The notes under the pieces: generated by a model
Seen by the model: only the letters and a program-made list of their open reading frames with translations
The model's database searches: none
What the model was told of the DNA's origin: nothing
Shown here: piece after piece, positions 1 to 6,315 of the stretch
Numbering within the stretch: the first letter of the stretch is position 1
Layout of the letters: every line of letters begins with the position of its first letter
Translations under genes and position numbers: made by a program
NCBI GenBank assembly: GCA_031278845.1
Contig: JAITJQ010000046.1
Span: 1-7,596 of the forward strand
DNA from: Puniceicoccales bacterium
GTDB lineage: Bacteria > Verrucomicrobiota > Verrucomicrobiia > Opitutales > LL51
DNA: 7,596 nt
Direction: 5' to 3'

Positions 1-574
1 TTTGGACGGTTGAGGTATGGGAGCGCAGAAGGTAGCGTTCCGTTCCGTGTTTAGGGGTGGTCGCCATTTGGATATCCTGGGGCATGAAAAAAGTATCCAT
101 CACGTCCCGGGCCGGGTGAGTTGGCGGGGTATTGAGGGCATCGAAGCAGTACCATTCGGTTTCGATTTCTGGGCCATCGACGGTACAGAATCCCATTTGG
201 TGGAAAATTTCTTCCACCCGCTGACGGGTTTTCGTGAGAGGATGCAGGTTGCCCGAAAAATGTTCCCGCGTATCCAGGGAAACATCGATGGGATCGCCCA
301 TTTTTTCCCGTAGGGTTTGTGCTTCGAGTTTTTCCAATTTGGCGGCAAACAAGGCTTCGATTTCATTTTTGATGTGATTGACTTTTTTCCCCAATTCGGC
401 CCGTTCTTCCGGGGGGAGATCTCTCATTGTTTTCATCACATTGCGCAGGGTACCGTTGGGGCCGAGATGGGCGGCCTTCAGTTCTTCCAGCGCGGCAAAT
501 GTTTCAACGGTTGCAATTTTTTCTTCAACTTCTCCGATTTGATGATCATCCAGTGGCGGCATATTTTGCATCAT
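1..574 (-). CDS. pheS: Phenylalanine-tRNA ligase alpha subunit, N-terminal part (runs off left edge)
   Basis: Cytoplasmic class II aminoacyl-tRNA synthetase subunit that charges tRNA-Phe with phenylalanine as an alpha2-beta2 enzyme with PheT. I translated the reverse strand by hand and read 191 residues. Residues 1-90 are the charged N-terminal coiled-coil arm, including LPPEERAELGKKVNHIKNEI. The catalytic domain then begins, with HPLTKTRQRVEEIFHQMGF near 111-129, GPEIETEWYCFDALNTPPTH near 134-153, ARDVMDTFF near 155-163 and the motif-2 stretch YLLRSHTSTVQ at 181-191. These are hallmark PheS blocks. The family is usually about 330-350 residues, so roughly 150 C-terminal residues lie outside the window. 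The start is bounded: an in-frame TGA lies directly before ATG ATG at 574-569, with another in-frame ATG at 562-560. No strong ribosome binding site is visible, so the choice among these ATGs is open. It is transcribed divergently from the bat genes. Confidence 0.96.
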   Translation of the reverse strand, partial: MMQNMPPLDDHQIGEVEEKIATVETFAALEELKAAHLGPNGTLRNVMKTMRDLPPEERAELGKKVNHIKNEIEALFAAKLEKLEAQTLREKMGDPIDVSLDTREHFSGNLHPLTKTRQRVEEIFHQMGFCTVDGPEIETEWYCFDALNTPPTHPARDVMDTFFMPQDIQMATTPKHGTERYLLRSHTSTVQ

Positions 575-630
575 TCATAGATATTTTCACGAAAACTCAA
601 GAAAGACACATCGAAAAAATGAGAGCAATT

Positions 631-650
631 TATTTTTTCTTGAAAAAATA
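631..650. repeat. Perfect AT-rich palindrome overlapping the -35 box
   Basis: TATTTTTTC (631-639) and GAAAAAATA (642-650) are perfect 9-base inverted arms around a TT centre. The right arm covers most of the predicted -35 hexamer (640-645). Dyad symmetry at this place would suit a repressor operator, but the arms are almost all A/T and could arise by composition. A third related copy of the arm is at 613-620. Confidence 0.4.
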
Positions 651-667
651 GACTTTATATGGATAAT
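640..667 (+). promoter_or_regulatory. Sigma-70-like promoter for the bat operon
   Basis: TTGAAA at 640-645 (consensus TTGACA) is followed after 16 bases by GATAAT at 662-667 (consensus TATAAT). Transcription would start near 674 and leave a leader of about 27 bases before the ATG at 701. It is the best hexamer pair I found upstream of the operon. I saw no comparable promoter in the narrow gaps further down. Prediction by eye only. Confidence 0.6.
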
Positions 668-688
668 TAATCTCGCTTAAGTGTTTTT

Positions 689-694
689 GAGGAG
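689..694 (+). promoter_or_regulatory. Strong ribosome binding site for the first operon gene
   Basis: GAGGAG lies six bases before the ATG at 701, an almost ideal Shine-Dalgarno sequence. It fixes that start codon. It contrasts with the genes downstream, most of which lack a recognisable site. Confidence 0.85.
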
Positions 695-700
695 TGTGCA

Positions 701-1321
701 ATGAATAGAAGATTTGCCATTATCGTTTTTTGGACTTTTTCGTTGCTTACCGTGCTAGCGACCGAAATGCCCGTGTCCGATACCCTTCCCGTTGACGATG
801 ATATTCCGACGGCTCTGCTGCCACCACTCGCACCCGTGGAAGTCGGAAGTTATTGGGGAATAATCCTAATTTCGCTATTTATTATTAGTCTTTTAGTTTG
901 TCTTTTGGGTTTATTTTTTCATCGATGGCGTTCCCATGCCGTGAGTAAACCTCTTTCCTCTTTTCAGCAATTGCTCCGGGATCTCCATCGAGCTAAATTG
1001 CACGCCGATACAAAGGATACGAAAGAATTTTGTTCCGCACTTTGTTTTGCCCTAAAATCCTATGTGCAGCGGGAATACCAGTTACCCATAACCTGCCGAA
1101 CGACGGAGGAATTTTTAAAAATCGTCCAGAATTCATCCAAATTTTCCTGGGAAATAGGAAGCGATCTAACGGATATCCTACTCTATTCCGACCAGGCTAA
1201 ATTTGCGGGAATAAAATTCCAGAACGATTTCCATAAGGATTTGTTTCTAAAAGCCTGCCGTTTCGTCCGGGAAGTGAAACGCATTCGTCGTTCGGCTCAA
1301 CCAAAATCTGTTCAAAAATGA
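701..1321 (+). CDS. DUF4381-like membrane protein, first gene of the bat operon
   Basis: 206 residues. Residues 5-20 form a hydrophobic N-terminal segment that may be a signal peptide or anchor. A proline- and acid-rich stretch (24-48) follows, then a clear membrane helix at about 51-73, then a basic cytoplasmic-type helical domain (75-206). The layout of PPLAPVEVGSYW just before the helix, a helical tail with CSALCFALKSYVQREY (111-126), and LTDILLYSDQAKFAG (156-170) matches the DUF4381 proteins that sit between DUF58 and the VWA genes in MoxR/Bat operons. Their function is unknown. A structural or adaptor role at the inner membrane with BatA/BatB is inferred from position. The start is supported by GAGGAG six bases upstream. 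The stop overlaps the batA start (ATGA), indicating translational coupling. The family call is from architecture and context, so it is moderately sure; the gene itself is certain. Confidence 0.8.
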   Translation: MNRRFAIIVFWTFSLLTVLATEMPVSDTLPVDDDIPTALLPPLAPVEVGSYWGIILISLFIISLLVCLLGLFFHRWRSHAVSKPLSSFQQLLRDLHRAKLHADTKDTKEFCSALCFALKSYVQREYQLPITCRTTEEFLKIVQNSSKFSWEIGSDLTDILLYSDQAKFAGIKFQNDFHKDLFLKACRFVREVKRIRRSAQPKSVQK

Positions 1322-2355
1322 TAAACGCCCTAGAGTTTCATAGCAAAGAATTTTTGTGGCTCCTGCTTCTTTTGCCGGTCGTTGCCCACATTTGTAGGCG
1401 CTACAAAAAGCAGGCTACGCTTTCTTTTTCACATACCGAAACGCTAAAGAGAGCGGCGGAATCGCATCGTTCAGAGTCCCAGCGTATTTTAAATTTTCTA
1501 CGCTATTCGGCCCTTACCCTGTTGATTTTTGCCCTAGCCCGTCCGCAACTCGTCCATCGCTTCACGGAATCCCACTCCAGTGGCGTCGATATTATGCTGG
1601 CGGTGGATATTTCATCCTCGATGATGGGACTTGACTTTCAGGAAAGAAATGAACAAAAATTAACTACCCGTCTCGATATCGCCAAACGAGTAACCGATGA
1701 TTTTATCCGCAATCGCCCCAATGATCGCATCGGCATGTGTGCCTTCGCGGGGGATGCCTACCTGGTCAGCCCCGTTACGATGAATCACGATTGGCTGGCG
1801 GACAATCTAAAGCGCCTACACGTCGGACTAGTGAAAGATGGAACGGCAATTGGAAATGCCATCGCCATGTGTGCGAATCGCCTTAAAAATTCAGAATCTA
1901 AGACGAAACTTATTGTCCTACTGACGGACGGCGGCAATACGGCGGGCAATATCGCCCCCCTCATCGCCACGGAAACGGCGGCGGCATTGGATATCAAGAT
2001 TTATACCATCGGGATCGGTAAAAAGGGTATCATTTCCTTTGCCTATCCCGATGAGCAGGGAAATATCATTGTGGATCCGTTCGGTCGCCCCGCCGTCATT
2101 CAGGGGCAGGCCGATCTCGATGAAACCCTACTCGAAGCCATTGCCAAAAAAACGGAGGGACAATTTTTCCGTGCAGAAAATAGGAAACAATTGAGCGATA
2201 TCTACACGACCATTGATCAATTGGAAAAAACCGATGTGAAGGTGAAGCAATTCGCCACCGCGGAGGACCTTTTCATTTGGCTCATCGGATGCGCCTTACT
2301 GTTTCTTCTCCTGGAGTGTTTTTTACGTCATTCAAAATTCCAAAAAATACCATGA
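1318..2355 (+). CDS. batA: BatA: membrane-anchored VWA-domain protein
   Basis: 345 residues, typical for BatA (about 330). There are two N-terminal membrane helices (about 10-27 and 59-76), with the segment 28-58 between them as in the BatA N-terminal domain. A von Willebrand factor A domain spans about 90-300, and a C-terminal helix lies near 319-336. The metal-ion-dependent adhesion site is complete: DISSS at 97-101 (D97, S99, S101), T176 in DGTAIGNA and D204 in LLTDGGN. Divalent-metal binding is therefore likely. The domain should lie in the periplasm, held by the flanking helices. Known VWA proteins of this type partner with MoxR ATPases and other Bat proteins; the exact ligand is unknown. 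It starts inside the previous stop (ATGA) and ends in an ATGA overlap with the next gene. No Shine-Dalgarno is visible, so translation probably depends on coupling. Confidence 0.92.
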   Translation: MINALEFHSKEFLWLLLLLPVVAHICRRYKKQATLSFSHTETLKRAAESHRSESQRILNFLRYSALTLLIFALARPQLVHRFTESHSSGVDIMLAVDISSSMMGLDFQERNEQKLTTRLDIAKRVTDDFIRNRPNDRIGMCAFAGDAYLVSPVTMNHDWLADNLKRLHVGLVKDGTAIGNAIAMCANRLKNSESKTKLIVLLTDGGNTAGNIAPLIATETAAALDIKIYTIGIGKKGIISFAYPDEQGNIIVDPFGRPAVIQGQADLDETLLEAIAKKTEGQFFRAENRKQLSDIYTTIDQLEKTDVKVKQFATAEDLFIWLIGCALLFLLLECFLRHSKFQKIP

Positions 2356-4607
2356 AATTCGGAAATACATTGTTTTTGTTTCTATTGCCCCTATGGGTTG
2401 CCCTGGTGCTATGCGTAATCGGGTGGGGGCAAAGGCGTCGGTCGCGGTACCTCAAACAGATGGTTGCCCAGCGACTTTCCTCCCTACTGCTTTCGAATCA
2501 CAGTGCCGGGAAACAGACCCTAAAAAATTTGCTCTTCCTGTGTGCCATCGCACTCATTGGATTCGCCCTGGCTGCACCGAAATGGGGTCACAAAGAGGAA
2601 GAGCGCTATATAAAGGGCATCGATCTACTGATTGCAGTGGATGTGTCCAAGAGTATGCTTGCGGAAGATATTAAGCCGAACCGCATCGAGCGTACAAAAT
2701 TGGCCATTTTAGACCTCATTAAACCTTTTACGGGACATCGGGTTGGCCTCATCGCATTTGCGGGGGATTCCTTTTTGCAATGTCCCCTCACCCTCGATCA
2801 CAACGCCTTTATCCAGAGTCTCAATGCCATCGATACGGATACCATTCCCCTACCGGGTACGGCCATTAATGCGGCGATTGAGATGGCCGAGAAGGTTTAT
2901 GGCCAAACGCAAAATCAAAAATTACTCTTTCTCTTTTCCGACGGTGAAGAATTAGCCGACAGTGCCATCGATGGTGCTAGGCGGGCAAAAAAGGAAAATG
3001 TTTGCATTTATACGATCGGCATCGGATCAACGGAGGGTGTTACGATTCCCATTAGGGATGATCGAACGGGCAAAGTCAATCCCCTATGCGATCGAAAGGG
3101 ACAGGTTGTAAAAACTTCCCTCGACGAAAAGATGCTCCAGGAAATTGCCGAAATAACCGATGGCCAGTACTATCACCTATCGCCCGTCTCTCTGTCGCAC
3201 TTACAAAGGGACATCCTTACCCACTTTCCGCTCCTCAAAGAAAATTTGCAGGAAAATAAATATATCGAAAAGGTTTACCAGGAGCGCTACCAATTATTTT
3301 TACTCCTGGGACTTCTTTTACTGCTATGGGAAATGCTTATGAGCAATTACAAAAAGCGTGAAAAATATTCCGTTTCGATTTACTACAAGCTTTCGTCGTT
3401 CATTTTAATTTTCTTACTTTCATTGAATTACCTTTCCGCAAAGGAAAGTAAAGGGGAAATCTACTATAAAAATGGCGAATTCGAACAGGCATCGGAATTT
3501 TATAACCAACAATTGACAAAAAAACCGGACGATCGGGAGCTACTTTACAACAAGGGGACCACCTGTCTCGCTCTTAAACAGTACGAAGAGGCGATCGATT
3601 GTTTTAAAAAATCACTCCCCAATGCTCCCCTGGCGTTACAAAAAAAGGTATTTTATAACCTAGGGAATACGTTTTTCGAACAGGGGCAAAGTTTACCCGA
3701 ACCCAAAAAAACATTGGAAAAATGGAAGGAAAGTGTGCGTCATTTTCAATCGGCCGTGGATTTGGATGGGCAGTTTGAGGAGGCGAAAAAGAATGCGAAA
3801 TATGTCGAAGAGCAGATCAAGAAGCTAGAAGAACAGCAAAAGTCCCAGCAATCCGACGACCAAAAGGATCAGCAAAATCAAAATAATCAACAGAATCAGA
3901 ACGATCAGCAAAACCAAAACGATCAACAAAAAGATCAAAAGGATCAGCAAGATCAGAAGGATCAGAAGGACCAGCAAAAGTCTGATGGGCAAAAAGATCA
4001 AAAGGATCAGCAAGATCAAAATAATCAACAGAATCAGAACGATCAGCAAAAATCAAAGGATCAGCAAAAGGATCAGAAGGATCAAGAAGATCAGAACGAC
4101 CAGAAGGACCAGCAAAATCAAAACGATCAGCAAAAATCCGATGAGAAAAAAGATCAAAAGGATCAGCAAGATCAAAATAATCAACAGAATCAGAACGATC
4201 AGCAGAAATCAAAGGATCAACAAAAAGACCAGAACGATCAAAAAGATCAGAACGACCAGCAAAAATCAGATCAGCAAAAGGATCAAAAGGATCAACAAAA
4301 TCAAAAGGACCAACGAAAAGATCAGAAGGACCAGCAGGACCAGCAAAACTCAGATCAACGGAAACAATCCGAAAATCAACAACCTCCTGATCAACCCGAT
4401 GACCCACAAAATAAAAACAGTGACAAAAATCAGCGAAGGATGGTACCCAAAGGTTCTAATCCTCAAGAAAATAAGCCATATGATCAAACCATGTCTCCCG
4501 GCGATGCCCTTCAATTACTCGATTCTTTGGAAAATGAAGAAAAAAAATTGCCTTTAAAAATGATTTATGGTAACATTAGAAACCGCGATCCGGAAAGGTT
4601 TTGGTAG
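2352..4607 (+). CDS. batB: BatB-BatC fusion: VWA domain, TPR repeats and a long D/Q/K/N-rich repeat tail
   Basis: 751 residues. The BatB half has membrane helices at about 3-22 and 61-79, a VWA domain at about 88-300 with an intact MIDAS (D97, S99, S101; T170 in PGTAIN; D197 in FSDGEE), and a helix at about 313-331. After a short basic loop (YKKREK), a further hydrophobic segment (about 347-362) ends in LSAKES and resembles a BatC signal peptide. BatC-like TPR repeats follow (about 368-490). Next come roughly 200 residues of D, Q, K and N (about 493-690), then a tail with MSPGDALQLLDSLENEEKK (714-732) that resembles the BatC C-terminus. batB and batC are separate genes in Bacteroides-type operons; single-chain VWA-TPR proteins are known elsewhere. 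The start at 2352 is chosen because it overlaps the batA stop (ATGA) and puts the membrane helix at the N-terminus. An ATG at 2277 is in frame but would overlap batA by 79 bases and add a non-homologous leader. No frameshift was seen. Confidence 0.88.
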   Translation: MKFGNTLFLFLLPLWVALVLCVIGWGQRRRSRYLKQMVAQRLSSLLLSNHSAGKQTLKNLLFLCAIALIGFALAAPKWGHKEEERYIKGIDLLIAVDVSKSMLAEDIKPNRIERTKLAILDLIKPFTGHRVGLIAFAGDSFLQCPLTLDHNAFIQSLNAIDTDTIPLPGTAINAAIEMAEKVYGQTQNQKLLFLFSDGEELADSAIDGARRAKKENVCIYTIGIGSTEGVTIPIRDDRTGKVNPLCDRKGQVVKTSLDEKMLQEIAEITDGQYYHLSPVSLSHLQRDILTHFPLLKENLQENKYIEKVYQERYQLFLLLGLLLLLWEMLMSNYKKREKYSVSIYYKLSSFILIFLLSLNYLSAKESKGEIYYKNGEFEQASEFYNQQLTKKPDDRELLYNKGTTCLALKQYEEAIDCFKKSLPNAPLALQKKVFYNLGNTFFEQGQSLPEPKKTLEKWKESVRHFQSAVDLDGQFEEAKKNAKYVEEQIKKLEEQQKSQQSDDQKDQQNQNNQQNQNDQQNQNDQQKDQKDQQDQKDQKDQQKSDGQKDQKDQQDQNNQQNQNDQQKSKDQQKDQKDQEDQNDQKDQQNQNDQQKSDEKKDQKDQQDQNNQQNQNDQQKSKDQQKDQNDQKDQNDQQKSDQQKDQKDQQNQKDQRKDQKDQQDQQNSDQRKQSENQQPPDQPDDPQNKNSDKNQRRMVPKGSNPQENKPYDQTMSPGDALQLLDSLENEEKKLPLKMIYGNIRNRDPERFW
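3829..4420 (+). repeat. Low-complexity D/Q/K/N-rich coding repeat
   Basis: In-frame region of the batB-batC fusion coding for short iterated units such as QKDQQ, QNQNDQQ and QKSKDQQ. Nearly every residue is Asp, Gln, Lys, Asn, or less often Ser, Glu or Arg. It has no hydrophobic residues for long stretches and is predicted to be disordered and hydrophilic, with interspersed opposite charges. BatC proteins commonly carry a charged or Q-rich linker before the conserved C-terminus, but this one is long. The bias removes stop codons in other frames, which makes long spurious ORFs on both strands. Confidence 0.9.
3861..4232 (+). repeat. Three near-identical DNA blocks inside the repeat tail
   Basis: Positions 3991-4076 recur at 4147-4232 (offset 156 bases, 52 codons). 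By hand alignment there are four differences (4049, 4064, 4070, 4073 versus their partners), all in third codon positions and synonymous; the first 58 bases are identical. Positions 3861-3913 match 3999-4051 (offset 138 bases, 46 codons) with one difference, which changes Asn to Asp. The blocks encode QKDQQ-D/N-QNNQQNQNDQQ. Both offsets are multiples of three, so the reading frame is kept. This indicates in-frame segmental duplication. Confidence 0.85.
4592..4598 (+). promoter_or_regulatory. Possible ribosome binding site supporting the batD start at 4609
   Basis: GGAAAGG lies ten bases before the ATG at 4609, inside the last codons of the upstream gene. It is a little far and imperfect, but it favours 4609 over the in-frame ATG at 4567, which would add 14 residues before the signal peptide. 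Confidence 0.45.
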
Positions 4608-4608
4608 A

Positions 4609-6294
4609 ATGAAAACGCGATTTTTTACAGTATTGGTAGCATTTTTGCAAATTGTGGCGCTCAATGCCCGTGGGCCCAGTGTTAGTATTAATGCACGATT
4701 CGAACCCACAGAGGTGCCCCTCTATAACGAAGTGCGCTACGTTGTCGAGATTACAAATGCTTTCCCCCGTAGTTTCATTCCCCCCTTCGTTTCGGGCTTA
4801 TGTAAGCGCAGCGAAAGTCTTTACCAATCATCGACCATGGTCAATGGTGTCAGTACGCAAAAGGTGACATTTATATTTTCCTACGTTGCCGAGCAGACGG
4901 GCGTTATCGAAATGCCGCGCTATAACATCGAAATTAATGGTGAGCACTATCCGGTCATGCCCGCTAAGGTAAAAATCGTCAGTAATCCGAATGCGGTAGC
5001 CTCTCGGCAGGAACAGGGAATTGCCCTTTCTGTCCAGACCAATAGCAGCGAAGCCTACGTCGGCCAAAATGTTCCCATTACGATTAATATACAAGTCAGT
5101 GAATATGCGCGGCTATCGGGTACCATTAAACCGAAAAGCTCGAACGATGCTTTTCTCCTATCCCCTCTCTCGAAGCAGCCCAAAGTACATTCGAATAGTG
5201 CCTACGAGATTTATTCCTGGAACACCTCTATTACCCCATTGAAAAGTGGAAATCAGCAAATTTCATTTGAAATATCCTGCCCCATTCAGGTTATCCGCAC
5301 AATGGTTTTTTTTTCACTGGCGGAGGAGGAATTGATTTCCTTAGTTTCACATCCAATTGCCCTGGAAGTTCACCCATTACCTGATGCTCCGACGGGTTTT
5401 TGTGGTGGTATTGGGCAATTCTCACTCAGAAATTCCCGCCTATCGTCGGATCGCGCATTGGTCGGTGAACCGATTACGCTATCCGTCGATATCGTTGGAG
5501 AGGGTAATTTCCCCCGCCTTCAGCCTCCGGAAATTGTGGGCGATGAATTGTGGAAAACCTTCCCCCCTAAGGCTACGTTTGTAGCCCAGGATGACTACAA
5601 TTTTAAGGGAACAAAAACGGTAGAGTATGTCATTATACCACAAAAAACGGGAGAAGTTGCCCTTCCCGATATCACGCTTACCTACTTTAATCCCAAAACG
5701 AAGCGTTTTGAAACTTCAACCATTGATAATTCTAAAAGGACTGTCCTTGTATCCCGTTCCGCGGAAACGTTTGCGAATAATACCGATGGAACCGAAAAGA
5801 AAACTCACGGTAAAAATCATTCCGAAAATACGGGTTCAACGCTCCATATTTTCTCCAAAGATACGCCCCATCATGGAACATTACTGCCAATTTATTTCCA
5901 ATCCTGGTTTTGGATCCTTCAGGGGTGTTTAGCACTGGCCGCTTTGCTCTTTCTAGTCAAGACTCGGACGTCTCCCAGAAAAGAAAAAACACCAAAATGG
6001 AACATAAAGAGAATAGAAAAATCTCTTATACAGGCTGCCAACGGAGAAGATCTAACCCAATTTTATAAACTCGCCATCCAATTCATTAACCAAAAGTTGG
6101 CGACCTACTCCATTAGCATAAAACAGCGTTCGGAACAAATAAGACGACTGCAGGAAAAGGACGTTAAACACTTAAAATGGCTCGAATCTTTCTTGAATGA
6201 AGCGGATGCCATTGCCTTTGGTCAATCCCAGGTGGATAAAAAATACGTCGGTCAACAGCTGGAAAAGTTGCTGATGTTCCTCAAACAATCATAA
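4609..6294 (+). CDS. batD: BatD: exported, membrane-anchored beta-sandwich protein
   Basis: 561 residues, in the usual BatD range. A signal peptide is evident: MKTR, then a hydrophobic core, then ALNA before RG near residue 20. The large periplasmic part (about 22-425) has repeated beta-rich, Ig-like segments. Residues near 261-300 carry the conserved BatD block PTGFCGGIGQFSL followed by VGEPITLSVDIVGEGNF. A membrane helix lies near 428-450. A basic helical cytoplasmic tail follows (about 452-561), with FYKLAIQFINQKLATY and a C-terminal LEKLLMFLKQS. BatD is thought to act with the VWA proteins BatA/BatB at the inner membrane as a scaffold or ligand-binding partner; its biochemical activity is not known. 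The gene begins one base after the fusion gene's stop. The start at 4609 is preferred because it puts the signal peptide first. A Ser/Thr/Asn/His-rich segment around 390-418 looks like a flexible linker before the helix. Confidence 0.9.
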   Translation: MKTRFFTVLVAFLQIVALNARGPSVSINARFEPTEVPLYNEVRYVVEITNAFPRSFIPPFVSGLCKRSESLYQSSTMVNGVSTQKVTFIFSYVAEQTGVIEMPRYNIEINGEHYPVMPAKVKIVSNPNAVASRQEQGIALSVQTNSSEAYVGQNVPITINIQVSEYARLSGTIKPKSSNDAFLLSPLSKQPKVHSNSAYEIYSWNTSITPLKSGNQQISFEISCPIQVIRTMVFFSLAEEELISLVSHPIALEVHPLPDAPTGFCGGIGQFSLRNSRLSSDRALVGEPITLSVDIVGEGNFPRLQPPEIVGDELWKTFPPKATFVAQDDYNFKGTKTVEYVIIPQKTGEVALPDITLTYFNPKTKRFETSTIDNSKRTVLVSRSAETFANNTDGTEKKTHGKNHSENTGSTLHIFSKDTPHHGTLLPIYFQSWFWILQGCLALAALLFLVKTRTSPRKEKTPKWNIKRIEKSLIQAANGEDLTQFYKLAIQFINQKLATYSISIKQRSEQIRRLQEKDVKHLKWLESFLNEADAIAFGQSQVDKKYVGQQLEKLLMFLKQS

Positions 6295-6315
6295 CCCAAA
6301 AACAATTTCAAAATT

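Larger units (their letters stand above)
575..700. other. Divergent intergenic region between pheS and the bat operon
   Basis: This short, very AT-rich spacer separates two divergent transcription units, so it must hold signals for both. The rightward promoter and ribosome binding site are clear and listed separately. For leftward pheS I see only AT-rich sequence without a convincing -35/-10 pair. No terminator-like GC-rich hairpin with a T-run is present. The 8-mer GAAAAAAT occurs at 613-620 and again at 642-649, with its reverse complement at 632-639. Confidence 0.8.

Noticed and set aside
631..650. Intrinsic terminator for either divergent gene
   Set aside because: The stem is A/T only with a two-base loop, has no GC-rich part, and lies upstream of both genes, so a terminator role makes no sense.
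17..651. Plus-strand open frames over the left edge
   Set aside because: They are antisense to pheS, whose minus-strand translation matches conserved synthetase motifs throughout, and they have no ribosome sites.
2277..2351. Upstream ATG extension of the batB-batC gene
   Set aside because: It would overlap batA by 79 bases and place a non-hydrophobic leader before the first membrane helix; the ATGA overlap at 2352 matches the previous gene junction.
3861..4232. CRISPR-like or regulatory direct repeat array
   Set aside because: The blocks lie in a coding frame, spacing is irregular (138 and 156 bases), there are no unique spacers of constant size, and differences are mostly synonymous.
3817..4407. 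Long open frames on the minus strand (196 and 74 codons) and in another plus frame (3985-4557, 190 codons) across the repeat tail
   Set aside because: They are by-products of the codon repeat, which lacks stops in several frames. The translations are periodic strings (for example LILLILLI) with no start signal, and the fusion frame is continuous here with recognisable domains on both sides.
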